From: Isoetes taiwanensis
Lineage: Eukaryota; Streptophyta; Lycopodiopsida; Isoetales; Isoetaceae
Length of the DNA stretch: 64,000 bases
Direction: 5' to 3'
Assembly (NCBI GenBank): GCA_021234155.1
Contig: JAJEKV010000060.1
Span: 6,160,323-6,224,322 of the forward strand
The translations under genes and the position numbers were made by a program. Below, one piece after another: positions 54,745-64,000 of the stretch (positions are counted from its first letter, which is position 1; every line of letters starts with the position of its first letter). The notes beneath the pieces were generated by a model. It was not told where the DNA came from, searched no databases, and was given only the letters and a program-made list of their open reading frames with translations.

Positions 54745-57700
54745 CCGAGCCGGGGGTCCCTCACAGGAGTTCATAGTCATTTGCGGCAGTCGCGAGGCGA
54801 GATATGCTTGGCCGAGCTCACGCAAGAGGCGTGCTCCAGAGCCTCACGGGGCGAAGCGGCTCAGGGCCGCTATCATACGGCCTCCGCAGCGTGACCACGC
54901 CCCGCGCTGCTTGCCCCCCTCTCCAGCCACTCCACGCCATCCGGCCACTCCGGTCACTCCACGCCATCCCGGCCACCACCACCACCCCCGGCCACGGGAC
55001 GGCCTTACCGCCCACCTTGACCTTGGTAGCGGGGGAACTCCCGAGGCCTTGGCGGAAGGCCTATCCTGGCCGGATTGAGGCATGCGGAAACAGCCGAGGG
55101 GAAAGTCGCCCACAACATCCCGAACACACATTCACCGTCCGGATGACGGCATTCCGAGGCGATTCACATTTCTCCGGCGGCGGCATGAGGGCACCGGCGC
55201 GGCGTGGCCGCATTGTCATATTCCGCGGTTCGCGGATGCACCCGGGTGCGTGATGCCACATATTGCGCCCGAGCGGATGTTGAAGGAGTTATCCGCATGC
55301 GTGGGCGGGACCTCACACACGCGTCGCGGCGAGCGCGAGACGGGGAGCTTATGCGGTGGAAGGCGTGCCGCCAGCGAGTCGCGAGTTGGTTGAAGCGAGG
55401 ATGCACATTTTGGAAAGGCAGGCGCACTGCTGCTGCGGTCCCGCGAGAGGAAAGCCCCAACCCTTTGGTTGCCTTTTAGCGGCCCACCCTTCTGCTTCTA
55501 CTACCCACGGCCCCCTTCTCTGCTCCTACTCACCGCCCACTCGCGGCCACGCCCTCTCGGCCACATCTTTGCCCTCCGCTCCATCTACTTCTCCCTTTCC
55601 CGGCCCTCGCTTCGGAGTCCTCCCGCTGACTTCGGTGCGCATACCATCCTGTGACAAATAGGAATTGCCTTGGTGGTCTCATGGAGTGTCGAGGCTTCCT
55701 TAGCGAGAAGGGGCGGTCCCGAACTTTCGCGTGGCGTACGTTATGGATCTCATCTTCCTCATGGAGACATGGGGTATGAGCCGCAGTACGATTCTTGGGG
55801 TTACCAACATTTCTCACCGGTCTTCAACGCATACCGGGGCGGCCGGGGTCATGAATTGAGTAGCTTTGCTACTCTGCGGACAACCTTGGCATTTGATGCG
55901 GTTACCCTCAGAAAACCAGACGGGAACACAACCCGTACTTGCAGGTTGTGTACCTGCTCACCGGTGGCAACCCTCTTTTACGGCGCTTTGTTATTTCCCT
56001 CACCTTGACAGCACACTTCTCGCGGCCACCCGTCTTGGATAGGATGAACTTGTATGTCGTCTATATGATGACACTCTGGCGGTATGTCGGCGCTTGATTG
56101 GGTAAATTAGTCCTTCTTGGAAATTTCAATACTTGCAGGGCGAAGTGAAGCGGCCCATGCGACTTGGCCCTATTGTGATATCCTGCGGCCGCGAAGTAGC
56201 ACAGCCCGCGCTGGTCCAGGACGGCATTTGAGTCCTTCGCTTTGTGACGATTTATGCTATGTGGCGTACAGCTTGATAATTTGCAATAGCCTTTCCACGG
56301 TATTTGCGATTCTGCGCCAAGTGCACATGCGAGGCAGGGACAATGAGAGGGGTCTAGTGTAAGTGGACTATATTGTGCTTGTAGTTACTTGTGAAGATAT
56401 GCATCATCGATTCGTTTAGGGTGAGCGCAGGCCGGTCGGGATGAGAGGTGACTTCAGATCACCTCCCACTTTATTTGGACGCGGTTTTGGCGGCGCGGGG
56501 AGCCCCCCCACTATATGCGGCCCATCGCGGAGTCCTCGGTTGAGACTACGATTATGGCCCGAGGCGGAGGACTACTGTGAGATGCTCATGGGCCCTCCCG
56601 GTAGTGCTGAGACCTCACACTGAAGCGTGAAACAGAACAGTGACCAGCTATTACGGGATCGGCCAGGGCCGAGGTGCTGTGAGACCCCCTTGTCGCCCTT
56701 CAGGTCAACAACATTCCCTAAATGTAGATGGTTTGATGCTGATTTGTAAAAACCTTAATGGCAGCTTCCAAATCTGTCACAGATCAGTGCAGCTTATGAG
56801 CCACCACGATCTGCGCCCATCCCGGAAGGACACAAAAGTACGATTACCTTACTTTATCGAGGAAGATGACCCGACTTTCTTTGGACCTCATCCTCGAACC
56901 TTGCAGCGAGTGCTTGAGCCAGCCCGACCTACGGGGACATCACACGAGGCGATTAGGAGCGATTGCTGGCGGCTCTATGAAAGGCCCCGCCGAGGGAGGC
57001 AGCGATAACGCCCATACCCCCGCAAGGATGGCCCCCATTGGTTCTGTGGGTGAGGATGTTGAGGAGGCACGCAGCGACACAACTAATGGAAGGCGGTGAC
57101 CGCCGATGGTATCTCTGAGGCCAAGTTACTCCAAGTGGGCGAGGCGGCCCGCTTGTCGCCGTCCTCACTACCTGTTCCAGCGAGCATTGCGGAGGTTTCC
57201 CGACAATGGACCACAAAGCGGGGGTTGTTCCCATTCTGGTATTTGCCCATCCCGGTAATTCTGGGGCGATCATGGTAGTTGTGTTACTAATTGTTGCATT
57301 TTGGCATTCTCGGCCCGTGATTGACGCATTTGGCGGGGAAGCGTAGGATGCGAGCCCTCACCGCGAGACTTCGACCAGCCACTCCAGCGATTGACCATAT
57401 CTTTCTGGCTGCGGGCCGCTGATTGAAGGCGGTAGGAATCATGGTACGGACATATTCTTTGCTGTGGACCGCTTAAAGGCTTTTGTCACGGTCCCGAGGA
57501 AAAATTTGTGGGCTTCAGAAGCTAGCGTCGGCCTGGGGCTCCGCTGCACGTGCGCGAATGCCATATACGAGGTTGTATAGAGAGTTGTTTGGCGAGGATC
57601 TGGCCAGAGCCAGACAAGCATTCTGATGAAGTATCGAGGTCGGCGGGGTTGCCCCCTCTCGCTAACTTACTTTTTAGCCTCTACATTGGTCAGTTAGAGC

Positions 57701-57830
57701 CACGAACTGAGAATGGGGATGACATCACCGGCGCGCGCGGTCATCCGCCCGGCTCATCTATCTCGCGGGCGATGTTGGCTGGCGGCCCACACCCAGGCTA
57801 TGCGGTCTCACTGGATACCTAGACACATTT
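54745..57830 (+). mobile_element. GC-rich decayed LINE with endonuclease and RT remnants
   Basis: Base composition jumps from AT-rich to strongly GC-rich at about 54745 and falls again after about 57830. In broken frames: VMDLIFLMETWG (about 55735-55775; endonuclease motif PD..FLMET), a GNFN-like LLGNFNTC (about 56110), and VTSDHLPLYLD (about 56445-56480; the SDH.P motif). Then RT: ATPAIDHIFLAAG (about 57375-57420) and GLPPLANLLFSLYIGQLEP, a degraded GxxQGxPLSPLLFxLYIxxLE motif B at 57640-57700. Motif C is absent. The GC-rich 54.8-55.65 kb part would be the 5' region or ORF1. It differs in composition and type from the other LINEs here. Confidence 0.65.
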
Positions 57831-58479
57831 TGTCGGGGCTACATTCTAGCGTTTAGATGAACATCCATGATGTGCGATAAAACTATGTTTCTTCCTCTCT
57901 TTTTTTTTCTTTTTTTTTTGGTACGGTTTTCTTTTGACTTGGGTTATGGCATTTTTGTGTGGATTGTCCCAGGAAAGGCCGGCCCATTCCTCTCAGGAAT
58001 CAAGACCCGGTTTTTCGCGTTAGAGGGCATCTCTTTTTTTCTGTAGATAGTCTTAGTGTTCGACACCTTCATTTTATTATTTGGTCTTTGTAGGCATTCA
58101 TTGCGCCGATGAAGAGATTAGAAGGCCTACGATCGGTATTTTGCTTGACTTGGAAGAAACTTCCATAAGTCATTTTTCTTACTAGCGGCGCTTTGTTGGA
58201 AGATCGAACATGGCTTATGGAGGGCGAAATGGCTCTTTGCATAATTAGCATTACTGCCGATTCATTTATTAGTTTGACAGCGTGAGCATTGTGTACATAT
58301 CGGCACAAATTTGTAAGAGTTCACTCTCTTAAGCGGTTGTCATCATACATGTCATTCTTATGTAGAGGCACTCCTAAGTCAATAGAGCATTGTTTTTAAG
58401 TCAATAGAGCATTGTTTTGTCACTTAGGTCAATAGAGCATTGTAATTCAAACATGCCACCTTTATCAAACATGTTAGAT
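57831..58479. other. Spacer with pyrimidine tract and 21-bp triplication
   Basis: No gene. A T-rich tract lies at 57887-57920. (A)AGTCAATAGAGCATTGTTTT is present three times (58377, 58398, 58426), immediately left of the gypsy LTR. Confidence 0.6.
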
Positions 58480-60178
58480 TGTGACGTCCCCTACTCAGAT
58501 ACGGTGCACTCCACCGTGATACAAACAGGAGTTCATCCCCATACCGCCTCATGCTAATACAGGGGCCCTCCACATGACACTTTAACCATGTAGCGGGTTC
58601 GATTGGGAAGAGTGGAAGGGTCATTGCACCCGTCTCTCCTCGGGGCCTACCTAGCCGCTGAAGCGTAAACATACATGTCATTAGCACATACATCAACATC
58701 ATATGACCATCACGAAGGATGGTCCTCCACATATCTGCATAGACAAAGATCAAGACATCACATGGGAATCCTACCCAAGGCTCGAACCTCGGGGATGGAC
58801 CGACAAGCTTGGGGTCCAGAGTTCATTGTGCATTTAATTCATGGCAATGGATTTGGTCGGCATATGAACATGGCCTAGGGTTGTCCACTCCATCCGCCCC
58901 CCCATGCACACTTTGCGTGAGTAGGTTGAAAAGTGTTGGGACCGGATTAGGCCCATGGGATGCATAGCCAAGAGGGCTATATCTGGGCTACATCTCCCAG
59001 CCCGATGGGGCGGTAGGGATTTCTCCCTCCAGAGATCTACAATGTGACTCAAGGTGACTAGAGGGCCACCGCCTCGTGATTGGAACTTGAACTCAATGGA
59101 AGGTCATATTCACCACCCCACGAGTGTCGAGCCCATGCCTTGCCCGCACGCAGTTGGCAAGCCATTAGACCTAGCCACAATGGACCCCGTGATCTTTACA
59201 CACCGGAGGAACCGCTCATGAGTCGAAACATGAACCTCCTTATAACCCCGGTCCGCCCCTTCACCCACATCCCTGTGGCTCTTGTGCACGTGCCTAATCT
59301 ATAGTGTGCTAGAGAGGCTACTCTAGGAGCATCAACTACAAAGCTTTAGGTCTCTACCCCCTTCCCAATACAAGGAGTTCATAGAGATGCATCATCCATA
59401 TACATCACAAGGAACTAAAGAACAAGATCTAATCTATATCATAGAGTTAGGTTCTTTAGTTAGAATCCGCCACCTAGAGTTCTAGAGGGCTGCTATGGCC
59501 AATCTAATAGGCTAAACCCTCTTCGATTCAATGCCTAAGATAGGGTTTAGACTATCTAATTGGCCAAATACTGATCCTTGAGGGGCTCCTCCGACTGAGC
59601 TCGACCATCATTGAGGCAAACGCCAATCTAGAGAAACTAAGGTTGCAATTCCCGGTCAGTTCGGGATGCGGTTTTGGCTGTTGAGGCGGCCAAAAAGAGT
59701 TCTAAAGCCCTAAAATCGAAAATTAGGTTAGTTAGGGTTTCCAACCCTATATAGACAAGGGGTGGTTAGGGTTTCCAATTATCCCCTTTGGCATGTGGGA
59801 TAATTGGTAATGGGCCCCACTTGCCTTTAAGGGCTAGGTGGCCAAATGTGCCCACATGGAAATGTGTGCACCCAAATGTGCTCACATGGAAATGTGTGCA
59901 CATTAATGAATGTGTACATTGGAAAATGTGCACATTACTTTGCACCTATGGGTATGGCCCACTTGGCATGAAGTGTCCACATGGAAATGTGTGCCCACAT
60001 TAATGTGTACATTGGAAAATGTGCACATTAATACTAATGCACATTCTTAGCAAAGTTGCCCCCTAGGGCTACCCACCTATCGTTGGCGTAGCCGCATACA
60101 CGCCACCGGAGTGGCGGTACTGGCGGACGTGGCAAAGACAAATACGTCCCCGGGCGTATATCGCGGCCGAACGTCACA
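58480..60178 (-). mobile_element. 3' LTR of Ty3/gypsy chromovirus, 1699 bp
   Basis: Read on the minus strand the LTR starts TGTGACGT (60178) and ends ACGTCACA (58480), an 8-bp terminal inversion. A purine-rich tract AAGGTGGGGAGAA lies just outside its start, which is the expected polypurine-tract position relative to the pol gene to the right. The first 350 bp on this strand contain a repeat-rich zone. The partner 5' LTR lies beyond the right window edge, so the target duplication cannot be checked. Confidence 0.8.
59828..60045. repeat. Degenerate repeats inside the LTR
   Basis: CACATGGAAATGTGTGC occurs at about 59852, 59885 and 59978, and TGTACATTGGAAAATGTGCA twice (59924 and 60006). This is a tandem array of short palindrome-like words built from CACAT/ATGTG. 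Confidence 0.85.
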
Positions 60179-60191
60179 TTCTCCCCACCTT
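60179..60191 (-). promoter_or_regulatory. Polypurine tract of gypsy element
   Basis: The minus strand reads AAGGTGGGGAGAA directly against TGTGACG of the LTR. This is the usual GGGGGAGAA-type plus-strand primer site of plant chromoviruses. Confidence 0.8.
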
Positions 60192-63100
60192 GAAATGATG
60201 TCGTCCGCAAAGATCGTGGTTCTCCCACCTTGGAATCTTCCTAACCGCAATCAACCCGATGCATACGATATACTCCTATAATACTTACACATTTATTAAA
60301 ATTACCTCAAGGTAATATTTTTGACATTATTACATCATTATATTATGAAATAACTTATCAATTCACAACATTACTAAACAGATTACTCCAAACTTCACTT
60401 AACATTACGATTAAGTTTATCAAAATTTAAAATTAACGTTCCGAGGTATTTTTTTGATTCCTTGCAACACATTCCAACAAAATTTGTGTTGCAAGTCTTC
60501 TTAGCTCGACCTCCTTGCCCTCCGGGGCGCTTTTATTGGCCTGCGGTGTCGACACCACGTTAGTACCATTTAATTATTAATAAAATTTTTTGGTTATATG
60601 GTGACCACCCCACCTATCTACATGGATGCATGGCTAATCTCCTACAGTAGGGAAGGGGTGAATCTTCCATTATGGCCGCGGAGACGATGCCTACATGCCT
60701 ATATGCCGCCATGCCTACACCTCTAGTTGCCCCAGTGGAGGATATCCTTTCAAGGGGGCGCCAAGGATAGATTCCTCCTATCAAAGCATATATGGGGCTA
60801 AAGGTGCTTTTCCTATCAATGCATTCCTCAATGACCTCCTTTCTCTCGAGGTCGCCTTACTGTGGGACAGTAGACTTTCTAATCTACCTTCCACTCGCCC
60901 AAGCTGAAACGCTTGGTCATGCCTACATTGACATTACACCACGCCCTAGAGATCACCGTAGTGGTCCCATCATCGGTGACAACGCATGCGACCCATACTA
61001 AGCGTAGGTGGCATCGCGAGATTAATCTTAACTATACAAGAATTAACCTACACAAATCGACATGCCTCGAGCCGACATTTCTTGGAGATGACCTTGCCGT
61101 CCCATTGCTCCATAAAGCGGGTACTTGCTTTACTAAATCTTTCTTAAGTACCCGTGGCGTCTTCCAGCGGTAAGTGTTTCCACTTGACCAAAATTTGGAG
61201 GAATTCTCGATCTCCTCGTTTTCTTGAAAGCTTTATCAAGAATCAATTCGAACTATTTATTTCCGTGTTCTCGCCATTTCCAACAACGTTGGTATAATCC
61301 AAGACTTCGATGCGGATTTGGGGTATGCTTCTTGACAAACTCACGTGGAAGACCTTATGAATCTTTAGGTGTCTTTGGCAAGTCTAGCTTGTAGGCTTGA
61401 TTGCCTAGTTTCTCGACTATTACGAAAGGTCCAGCCCACCTTGGAGCAAGCTTCTTGCAATTGCCGATCCCGAGCCACTGCTTCACCTTAATCTTGAGCC
61501 AAACATCATCTCCAACTTTGAACTCTCTTACTGTTCGATGCTTGTCGGCGATGCTCTTTTGACGACTTCTTGCTGCTAGCAGATAGCCACGAACTTCCTC
61601 TACAAGCCGCCGCATATCGGCCAACATCTGCGCTTGAAACTTCCACTTTTGACACGAGGGGGTTGTGCCAAGTAATGCGAGTTAGGCAATCGATAGCCGT
61701 AATTGATCATAAACGCGACATTTGGGATGATTCTGCTTGGTGCTATTGTATGCAAACTCCACCAAGTGAATAAATTCTTCCCACATACTTTGCTTATTCC
61801 GCACATAGTTTCAGAGCATGTCCTCTAAAATCTGTTGGTCCGCTCCCGTCGGCCCATCCGCTTGAGGATGATATGCGTGCTCATGGATAGCCGTGCGGAT
61901 CGTCGCCAAAGAGGTCTTGCCAAAAGGCGCCATGAACCGGATCACTAGCCGGAGATGATCTCCCTTGGCATGCCATGAAGCCTGAAGATCTCTTTGGTGA
62001 AGAGCTTTGCTGTATCCATGGCTGTATCTGTGGTTCTGCAAGGCACAAAATGTGCCATCTTCGACAACTTGTCGACCACTACCATTAAGGCATCCTTGCC
62101 TCTCGGCCGTTCTTGGGAGTCCCGTGATGAAATCCATGTTGATTACCTCCCACTTAGCGTTTGGCACCGCTTAATGGCTCTAATGCCCTCGAATTTGCTG
62201 CTCGCCGTCTGGCGGCATAGCCGACATTCCTTGATGTAGCGAGCTACCGCTTCTTCATTCCTGGCCAATAGTAGCTGCTGCGTACTTTGAAATATGTTTT
62301 CATGAATCATGGCCGGCTATTGGGTCAAGCATGCGTGTCATGGAGGATCAACTTCCTTACACCGATGATTCGATACGTACAACTTGTTCTTATGGTATAA
62401 CAAGGTTGCCTTCTTTCTTATAATGCTTGAAGGCCTCCCGCTCTTTATCTGTTCTAGCCTCTTTAGAAAGGCTTTGCCCATACCTCCTTGAAATCCACGT
62501 CCATTGGCAAGGACTCTTCAATCCTCTTACCAAAGTCATTTGGAGAGCATCGAAATTGCATTGCAATGCACTCTAGTTGTCGGGGATGCCTTGAAAGATC
62601 TGCTACCACATTGAGCTTCCCGCTTGTAGACTATATGAAAGTCATATTCTTGAGGAACTCCATCCATCTCCGCCGAATTAAGGTGTGGTTGCGTGAATAC
62701 ATATTGGAGGCTCATGGTGGTATCCAATTGGAACTTCCTTCCCAAGAGATAATGCCTCCATATTCTTAATGCCACGACAACCGCCAAGCAACTCCCGATC
62801 GTGGCGTTGGTAGCGGCGTCTCGGCGTCGTTCATCTTCCGAATCATACGCTACCACACGCTCTTCTTGCATAAGCACCGCTTTTTGTAGCTATCTTACTG
62901 CGCATCTGTTGCTACAAGCTTATCTTTCTCCCGGTCCCGAGGGAGGTTAAGCGGGGCTGTTGTTAAAGCTTCCTTCAACAATTCAAACCCCTTTTGGGCT
63001 TTCTTTGTGCCAATGCTCTACCCAATCTTTTCACCTTCTACCGCCTCGTCAGTGCGTTAATCGGGGCTGCTATCTTAGCAAAGTTCTTCCACTAACTTCC

Positions 63101-64000
63101 TCTGAAAGTACCGCTAGGCCGAGGAAACTTCCGACTTCATGCACATTCTTGGCGCCCGGCCTTGAATGACGGCCTCAATCTTGGCGGGTCTGCGTTGAGA
63201 TGCCTTCACTGAGATCACATGACCTAGATACTCCACTTTTTCAAGGCGGCGGCACCGACAACTTGGCGCATAACCGGTGCCTCTTCAACTTCTCTAGCAC
63301 TTCTCTCAATTGTTGTACGTGCTTTTCAAGGGATCTGCTATACACCAAAATGTCATCAAAGAAAAACAATCACAAAGGTGTCGGGGAATTCCTCGAAGAT
63401 ATCGCTCATGAGCCTCATGAACGCTATGGGGCATTTGATAAGCCGAAAGGCATTACTGCGGAACTCATAATGCCCATACCGCGTTCCGAAGGCGGTCTTA
63501 TGGATATCCTCTTCCTTTATCCCCGACCGATGATATCCCTGACCTTAAGTCGATTTTTGGAGAAGATCTTTGCACCTTGGAGCCGATCCATCAAGTCGTC
63601 GATCTTGGGAGCGCATACTTGTTCTTAATGGTGTGCTTATTCAACTGTCTATAGTCTATGCACATTCTCAAAGATCCATCCTTCTTCTTGACAAAAAGAA
63701 TGGGGCCTAAACGGCGAGACACTAGGTCTAATGAAACCTAGGTCGGCGCTCCCGCAGAATCGCTTCTTCACTCACAACAACTCCCCCGTGTTGTCATTCT
63801 ATATGGAGCCTTGCTTGTTGGTTTTGTTCTGGTTCGAAAAGCTATCTCGCACTCGACTCCTATAAGGAGGGAGCCGCTTGATCTCATCCGAAAGAGATCA
63901 TGGAACTCCGTGATTAGCTGAGATATTTGCTTCCGGCAACTTTGTCGAGGCCGTTGTCCTCTTTTGCTTCCTTCCGATTCCGCTCACTAATCTCAAGCTT
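60192..64000 (-). pseudogene. Ty3/gypsy chromovirus pol (RT, RNase H, integrase, chromodomain), decayed
   Basis: Read right to left. RT: a MPFGLSNAP-like block and FFDDILVYSRSLEKHVQQL (about 63440-63290), with the YxDD position reading FFDD. RNase H: LMQEERVVAYDS, LAVVVALRIWRHYLLGRKFQ and YVFTQPHLNS (62877-62650). Integrase core: [15 protein letters not shown] (about 62155-62110), FMAPFGKT, YHPQADG (about 61870) and LEDML. C-terminal GPY/F-like segment WLKIKVKQW and LAPRWAGPFVIVEKLGNQAY (61627-61355). Chromodomain-like ILVKWKHLPLEDA and EQWDGKVISKK (about 61200-61075), placing it among chromoviruses. Many small frameshifts break every domain. gag and protease lie beyond the window. Some frameshifts may be sequence errors, since domain order and spacing are intact. 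Confidence 0.85.

Noticed and set aside
54818-55660. Several overlapping ORFs of about 65-150 codons on both strands
   Set aside because: High GC content leaves many frames open by chance. None shows a domain, and the region is better explained as the 5' part of a decayed LINE.
59828-60045. CRISPR-like array
   Set aside because: The repeats are degenerate, overlapping and irregularly spaced, lie inside a plant LTR, and no cas genes are present.

Overview
The window is nuclear DNA of a land plant with a large, retrotransposon-rich genome. The evidence is a TTTAGGG-type telomere-like tract, relics of plant genes (organellar prolyl-tRNA synthetase, ATP phosphoribosyltransferase HISN1, augmin subunit AUG5), L1-like LINEs, a chromodomain-bearing Ty3/gypsy element, a hAT-type non-autonomous transposon, and AT-rich intergenic DNA. 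The species cannot be named from the sequence. An intact two-ORF Penelope-like retroelement would be unusual for a flowering plant, so a non-flowering lineage is possible, but that is only an inference. No complete housekeeping gene is visible.

Layout. (1) 41-8228 and 9259-18250 are two head-to-tail copies of one segment of about 8 to 9 kb. It combines pieces of unrelated genes: the 3' end of organellar ProRS (+), the 3' half of HISN1 (-), the first coding exon of AUG5 (-), a LINE reverse-transcriptase scrap (+) and possibly a flavin-monooxygenase scrap (-). A 711-bp hAT-like element with a perfect 8-bp target duplication sits only in copy 2, inside a ProRS exon. (2) 18.4-21.4 kb holds dispersed repeats and degenerate unidentified coding pieces. 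(3) 21.6-24.3 kb (-) encodes a RING-H2 plus FCP1-like HAD phosphatase-domain protein with one predicted intron and two lesions near its start. (4) 24.4-29.66 kb is a dead LINE (+) ending in poly(A). It abuts an older LINE fragment (-), which is followed by a 45-bp telomere-repeat tract. (5) 30.65-38.91 kb is the most notable object: a Penelope-like element with about 2.1-kb direct repeats at both ends, an intron-containing ORF1 and an open 682-codon reverse-transcriptase ORF without a GIY-YIG endonuclease. (6) 38.9-40.85 kb is a LINE tail (-) butted onto the element. (7) 40.9-54 kb is AT-rich with small repeats, a MITE-like inverted repeat and SINE-like scraps. (8) 54.75-57.83 kb is a GC-rich decayed LINE (+). 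(9) 58.48-64 kb is the 3' LTR, polypurine tract, chromodomain, integrase, RNase H and RT of a decayed Ty3/gypsy chromovirus (-) that runs off the right edge.

A signal runs through the whole window. Where two copies of a sequence can be compared (the tandem segment and the two direct repeats of the Penelope-like element), the differences fall preferentially at CAG/CTG, with one copy reading CAG or CTG and the other CG, CGG, CCG, CAAAG or CTTTG. This may be a base-calling or polishing error at CHG-methylated cytosines. If so, many apparent frameshifts here are not real.
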